Origin: Streptomyces sp. CB00316
GTDB lineage: Bacteria > Actinomycetota > Actinomycetes > Streptomycetales > Streptomycetaceae
Reading direction: 5' to 3'
Length of the DNA stretch: 64,000 nt
NCBI RefSeq assembly: GCF_001905595.1
Contig: NZ_LIXI01000009.1
Span: forward strand, 62,001 to 126,000
Each line of letters begins with the position of its first letter. The first letter of the stretch is position 1. Of this stretch, positions 60,431 to 64,000 are shown in pieces. The notes under the pieces are model-generated. The model had not been told where the DNA came from. It did not search any database and was given only the letters and a program-made list of their open reading frames with translations. The translations under genes were made by a program, and so were the position numbers.

Positions 60431-61450
60431 TCAGCGGGACTGGGCCCTGCCGACGAGCTCGCGCAGGACGTCCTCCATCGTGACCATGCCGACCAGTCGG
60501 TCCCCGTCGTCGAGGACCGCCGCGAGATGGGTCCGGCTGCGCCGCAGCGCGGTCAGCACGTCGTCCAGCGGAGTCGCCGCCCGGACCCGGGCGATCGGCC
60601 GCAGAGCGGCCACCGGGAACGGCGCGTCCCGGGGCGTGGCGTCCAGGGCGTCCTTCACATGGAGGTAGCCCAGGATGCGGCCCTCGCTGTCCATCACCGG
60701 GAAGCGGGAGAACCCGGACTCGTGCGAGAGTCGCTCCAGCTCCTCGGGTGTGGTGCCGACCCGGGTGTACAGCACCCGGTCCACCGGCATGACCACATCC
60801 CGTACCGGACGCCGGCCCAGCTCCAGGGCGTGCCGCAGCCGCTCGGCCGAGCGGTCGTCGACCAGCCCCGCGTCGCCGGCGTCCTTCACCAGCCGGGCCA
60901 GTTCGTCGTCCGAGAACGTCGCGGACACCTCGTCCTTCGTCTCCACCCGCAGAAGCTTGAGCAGGGCGTTGGCGAAGGCGTTGATCGCGAAGATCACCGG
61001 ACGCAGCGCACGGGCCACCGCTACCAGCGGCGGACCCAGGAGCAGCGCGCTGCGCGCCGGTTCTGCCAGCGCGATGTTCTTCGGCACCATCTCGCCCAGC
61101 AGCATGTGCAGATACGTCGCCACGCTCAGCGCGATCGCGAAGGAGAGCGGGTGCACCAGCCCGTGCGGCACCCCCACCGCGTCGAAGACCGGCTCCAGCA
61201 GATGGGCGATGGCGGGCTCGGCCACGATGCCCAGCACCAGTGTGCAGAGGGTGATGCCGAGCTGGGCGGCGGCCAGCAGCGCCGACACGTGCTCCAGCCC
61301 CCAGATGACACTGCGGGCCTGCCGGTCGCCGGCCTCGGCCCGCGGTTCGATCTGGCTGCGGCGTACGGAGATCAGGGCGAACTCGGCGCCCACGAAGAAG
61401 GCGTTGACCACCAGGGTCAGCAGACCGATGAACAGCTGAAGGACGATCAC
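60431..61450 (-). CDS. CNNM/CBS-domain membrane protein (hemolysin family)
   Basis: The 339-residue product has an N-terminal CNNM (DUF21) membrane domain (FIGLLTLVVNAFFVGAEFAL; AQLGITLCTLVLGIVAEPAI) and a CBS pair (VRDVVMPVDRVLYTRVGTTP; RILGYLHVKDALDATPRDAP; LAAVLDDGDRLVGMVTMEDV). It lacks the C-terminal CorC_HlyC domain found in its upstream neighbour. Its GTG overlaps the neighbour's stop by 4 bp, with ggaggag upstream. Members of the family act in magnesium or cobalt efflux. Confidence 0.88.
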   Translation of the reverse strand: MIVLQLFIGLLTLVVNAFFVGAEFALISVRRSQIEPRAEAGDRQARSVIWGLEHVSALLAAAQLGITLCTLVLGIVAEPAIAHLLEPVFDAVGVPHGLVHPLSFAIALSVATYLHMLLGEMVPKNIALAEPARSALLLGPPLVAVARALRPVIFAINAFANALLKLLRVETKDEVSATFSDDELARLVKDAGDAGLVDDRSAERLRHALELGRRPVRDVVMPVDRVLYTRVGTTPEELERLSHESGFSRFPVMDSEGRILGYLHVKDALDATPRDAPFPVAALRPIARVRAATPLDDVLTALRRSRTHLAAVLDDGDRLVGMVTMEDVLRELVGRAQSR

Positions 61451-62787
61451 CGGCCCTCCTCCTCCGTCTGCTCCCCGGCGCCGGGCAGCGGCGCGTGCAG
61501 CAGCGCCCGCGCGGCCCGTCGGCCCGTGGCGTCCACCACGTCGATCCGCCACCCCGACAGCTCGACGGTGTCGTCCACCGTCGGGATCCGTCCGAGTTCG
61601 GCGGCGATCAGCCCGGCCAGCGTCTCGTAGGGCCCGTCGGGGACCCGCAGCCCGATCCGGCTCAGCTGGTCGGTGCGGGCCGCGCCGTCGGCCGACCACA
61701 GGGTGCGGCCGCCGGCGTCCTCACCGGCGGGCGCCAGGTCGGGCGTCTCGTGCGGGTCGTGCTCGTCGCGGACCTCGCCGACGACCTCCTCCACGATGTC
61801 CTCCAACGTCACGACCCCCGCCGTACCGCCGTACTCGTCGATCACCACCGCCATGGCGAGCTTGCCGGACAGCTGGTCCAGCAGCCGGTCGACGGTGAGC
61901 GTCTCCGGCACGAGGAGGGGTTCACGCAGCATCTCCGATACCCGCCTACGGGGGCGCTCGTCGGCCGGGACCGCCAGCACGTCCTTGATGTGGGCCACGC
62001 CGACCACGGTGTCCAGACTGCCGCGGTAGACGGGGAAGCGGGAGAGGCCGGTGGCGCGGGTCGCGTTGGCCACGTCCTCGGCCGTCGCCCGCACCTCCAG
62101 CGCGGTCACCTGGACCCGAGGGGTCATCACGTTCTCCGCGGTCAGCTCAGCCAGATTCAGGGTACGTACGAAGAGTTCGGCGGTGTCCGCCTCCAGCGCA
62201 CCCTCCTTCGCGGAGTGCCGCGCCAGCGCGACCAGCTCCTGGGGGCTGCGTGCGGAGGCCAGCTCCTCGGTCGGCTCCAGGCCGAAGCGGCGCACGATCC
62301 GGTTCGCCGTCTTGTTGAGGTGGCTGATGAAGGGCCGGAACACCGCGGTGAACACCCGCTGCGGGGTGGCGACCGCCTTGGCCACGGACAGCGGCGAGGA
62401 GATCGCCCAGTTCTTCGGCACCAGCTCGCCGACCACCATCAGGACCACCGTGGACAGCGCCGTACCGATGACGAGGGCCAGCGTGGACGCCGCGGTGGGA
62501 GGCAGGCCGGCGGCCTCCACCGGGCTGCGGATGAGCTTGGCGATGGACGGCTCCGAGAGCATGCCGATCACCAGATTGGTGACGGTGATCCCGAGCTGCG
62601 CGCCCGAGAGCTGGAAGGTCAGGCTGCGTACGGCCTTCAGGGCGCTCGCGGCCCCCCGGTCACCCCGCTCGACGGCCCGCTCCAGCTCTCCGCGCTCCAC
62701 CGTGGTCAGGGAGAACTCGGCCGCGACGAAGGCGCCGCACGCGACACAGAGCAGAAGGGCGACGAGCAGCAGAAGCACTTCGATCAT
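61447..62787 (-). CDS. CNNM/CBS/CorC_HlyC protein (hemolysin family)
   Basis: The 446-residue product has the CNNM domain (LLVALLLCVACGAFVAAEFS; TNLVIGMLSEPSIAKLI), a CBS pair (ENVMTPRVQVTALEVRATAE; LAMAVVIDEYGGTAGVVTLE plus DIVEEVVGEV) and a C-terminal CorC_HlyC domain (YETLAGLIAAELGRIPTVDD). The acidic patch EVRDEHDPHETPD is typical. It heads a two-gene operon with the shorter paralogue, so the two may form a heteromer for divalent-cation export. Confidence 0.9.
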   Translation of the reverse strand: MIEVLLLLVALLLCVACGAFVAAEFSLTTVERGELERAVERGDRGAASALKAVRSLTFQLSGAQLGITVTNLVIGMLSEPSIAKLIRSPVEAAGLPPTAASTLALVIGTALSTVVLMVVGELVPKNWAISSPLSVAKAVATPQRVFTAVFRPFISHLNKTANRIVRRFGLEPTEELASARSPQELVALARHSAKEGALEADTAELFVRTLNLAELTAENVMTPRVQVTALEVRATAEDVANATRATGLSRFPVYRGSLDTVVGVAHIKDVLAVPADERPRRRVSEMLREPLLVPETLTVDRLLDQLSGKLAMAVVIDEYGGTAGVVTLEDIVEEVVGEVRDEHDPHETPDLAPAGEDAGGRTLWSADGAARTDQLSRIGLRVPDGPYETLAGLIAAELGRIPTVDDTVELSGWRIDVVDATGRRAARALLHAPLPGAGEQTEEEGR

Positions 62788-62955
62788 CGGTTCACCTCCG
62801 TCCCATGATCAGGCAGCGGCGGAATGATCGCGCGGTGTCGGCTACTGGGAGGCTCGCCCATGGGCGGACGCTCACACCTTTCGGGAGTACCGGGTGGGGG
62901 ACGGAGGAAGGGCTCATCGTAGAGCGTCTGCCCAGCCGCACCCTGCCCTACCGCG

Positions 62956-63381
62956 TCAGTCCGTGAGGTGCTTCACCCACCGGCTCCACTGCGGCTGCTG
63001 CCCGTACCCCGCCGCCCGCCAGGCGCGCTGCGCCAAGTCGTTGCGGTCCAGCACCATCGCGTCGGAGCGGCGTCCGCCGAGGGCCGCGAACCGGTCCTCC
63101 GCCGCCGCGAGAAGGGCGCCGCCCACACCCCTGCGGCGCTGCTCCGGATGGACCGCGAGCCGGTAGAGATGGCAGCGCCAGCCGTCGAAGCCCGCGATCA
63201 CCGTGCCCACCAGCGTTCCGTCCCGCTCCGCGAGGATCAGGGCGGCCGGGTCCCGTTCCACCAGTCGCGCGACCCCGTCGCCGTCGTCGCTGATGCTGGT
63301 GCCCTCCGCGGACACCTTCCAGAACGCCAGCACCTTGTCCAGGTCTGCCGCGGTCGCGGACCGTATCGAAAGATCGTCCAT
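62956..63381 (-). CDS. GNAT-family N-acetyltransferase
   Basis: The 141-residue GNAT protein has ALILAERDGTLVGTVIAGFD, the acetyl-CoA loop YRLAVHPEQRRRGVGGALLA and DAMVLDRNDLAQRAWRAAGY. ATG 63381 is chosen over ATG 63390, since gggatgg lies 5-6 nt upstream of it. It may modify small molecules or proteins. Divergent from the toxin-antitoxin pair. Confidence 0.88.
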   Translation of the reverse strand: MDDLSIRSATAADLDKVLAFWKVSAEGTSISDDGDGVARLVERDPAALILAERDGTLVGTVIAGFDGWRCHLYRLAVHPEQRRRGVGGALLAAAEDRFAALGGRRSDAMVLDRNDLAQRAWRAAGYGQQPQWSRWVKHLTD

Positions 63382-63438
63382 GGCGGCCATCCCACCACCC
63401 GCCCGCCTCGGACGTCTACTGCTCTCCCGGGGCTCCCC

Positions 63439-63468
63439 TTGCCGGTGCTAGCGCGCCCGCGCTAGCTT
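63439..63468 (+). promoter_or_regulatory. promoter with palindromic operator for the TA pair
   Basis: A -35 box TTGCCG (63439-63444) and -10 box TAGCTT (63463-63468) have an 18-bp spacer. GCTAGCGCG-CC-CGCGCTAGC (63447-63466) is a perfect 9+9-bp inverted repeat filling the spacer and overlapping the -10, as expected for autorepression by the antitoxin. The start point should fall at about the GTG at 63475, so the message is probably leaderless. Confidence 0.65.
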
Positions 63469-63474
63469 GGGAGG

Positions 63475-63717
63475 GTGCCCAAGACTCAGCTGAACGTTCG
63501 AGTGGACGAGGCCACCGCCGAGGCCGCGCGTCAGCGCGCGCTCCAGAGGGGGATGAGCGTGAACCGCTATATAGAGGAGCTCGTCAAACAGGACGCCGGC
63601 GAGGTGGGACACACCTTCGTCGAGGCCGCCGCCGACTTCATGAAGCAGTACGAGTCGGTCTTCGCCGAGGAGTTCGGCCCGGAACGCGAAGGCCCCCGGC
63701 GCGAAGGCACCCGTTGA
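63475..63717 (+). CDS. ribbon-helix-helix antitoxin
   Basis: The 80-residue product begins MPKTQLNVRVDEATAEAARQ with RALQRGMSVNRYIEELVKQD: an alternating beta strand and two helices, the Arc/MetJ/CopG ribbon-helix-helix. The C-terminal tail (FVEAAADFMKQYESVFAEEF) should bind the toxin. It overlaps the Fic-type toxin start by TTGA, as is typical of TA pairs. It lies directly behind a palindromic operator. Confidence 0.85.
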   Translation: MPKTQLNVRVDEATAEAARQRALQRGMSVNRYIEELVKQDAGEVGHTFVEAAADFMKQYESVFAEEFGPEREGPRREGTR

Positions 63718-64000
63718 ACCTTCGGATCGACCTTTCCTGGCTGCTCATGGTCGCCGAGCACAAGACGCCCGGTGACCCGCAGGTCGTCGACTGGGGCGCG
63801 CTGGTCGCCGCGGTCGCCCGCCACGAGGCGGAGATCTTCGGCAGCGCCGTCTACAGCGACCCGCACACGCGGGCGGCCGCCCTGTTGCAGCTGCTCCTGC
63901 ATGTGCCCGCCCTCGAACGTTCCAACGCGATGTTCGCCTCGGCCGTCGCGTACGGCTATCTGATCGCCTCCGGGCTGAAGGTCATCACCTCACCCGAGCA
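63714..64000 (+). CDS. Fic-family TA toxin component (3'-partial)
   Basis: A TTG start overlaps the antitoxin stop. The 95 visible residues read LNLRIDLSWLLMVAEHKTPG, DWGALVAAVARHEAEIFGSA, VYSDPHTRAAALLQLLLHVP and ALERSNAMFASAVAYGYLIA, closely fitting the fic family TA toxin component known in Streptomyces (Doc-related). The Fic motif H-P-F-x-x-G-N appears degenerate in this subfamily (LERSNAMF in its place). The reading frame is open at the window end. AMPylation or phosphorylation activity is not assured. Confidence 0.8.
   Translation, partial: MNLRIDLSWLLMVAEHKTPGDPQVVDWGALVAAVARHEAEIFGSAVYSDPHTRAAALLQLLLHVPALERSNAMFASAVAYGYLIASGLKVITSPE

Noticed and set aside
62788..62955. Possible cation-sensing riboswitch leader before the CNNM operon
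   Set aside because: I could not fold it into an M-box or yybP-ykoY consensus; GGGGAGUAG-type and M-box core strings are missing. An Infernal scan would decide.

Overview
The window is 64 kb of very GC-rich DNA with actinomycete gene habits: many GTG starts and some TTG starts, 4-bp start/stop overlaps, Gly/Ala/Pro-rich tails and strong third-position GC bias. The gene set (EF-Tu3-type tuf, actinobacterial purB, SbcCD, UppP, SCO-like regulators, a Fic-type toxin with ribbon-helix-helix antitoxin) points to Streptomyces or a close relative. This is inference from gene content; no 16S is present. I found no rRNA, tRNA, CRISPR array or supported riboswitch.

Layout. 0-8.1 kb is an accessory patch: the 3' part of an ABC exporter, a broken UDG-like gene, a stand-alone Mrr-type nuclease, a LysR regulator divergent from an amidotransferase-like gene and an EamA exporter, then a scrap heap of truncated genes (aminotransferase, GHKL ATPase, IS5-type transposase, integrase tail). 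8.2-22.4 kb is ordinary chromosome: HipA-like kinase with DUF3037, two SDR genes behind a clear promoter and operator, a peptide-binding lipoprotein, ung, lnt, a universal stress protein, a ferric-reductase-like membrane protein with a CRP-like palindrome, and an ECF sigma factor.

22.4-26.7 kb is a tight four-gene operon (SAM methyltransferase, cysteine-synthase-like PLP enzyme, ATP-grasp ligase, MFS transporter). It looks like a minimal pathway that makes and exports a small amino-acid-derived product and is the best candidate here for an undescribed system. 26.9-48.6 kb is mainly housekeeping: uppP, AlkD-like glycosylase, tuf3, gamma carbonic anhydrase, an AAC(3)-family acetyltransferase, YigZ, sbcD-sbcC, two Lrp/AsnC regulators each divergent from a sulfur-related gene, and a membrane-ACT-GNAT fusion.

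48.7-56.9 kb is decaying. It contains a DUF6493-like gene with an internal segment flipped in place, a MocR/EamA divergent pair that lost both 5' ends, an ECF sigma gene missing region 4 and a LuxR-type remnant. Intact phoD (with a PHO-box-like site), an alpha/beta hydrolase, a GntR regulator preceded by three palindromes (one DasR-site-like) and a ROK regulator sit among them. 56.9-64 kb returns to intact genes: Mug-type glycosylase, purB, a GDSL hydrolase, two CNNM/CBS proteins, a GNAT enzyme and a toxin-antitoxin pair whose palindromic operator lies inside its promoter. The toxin gene runs off the window end.
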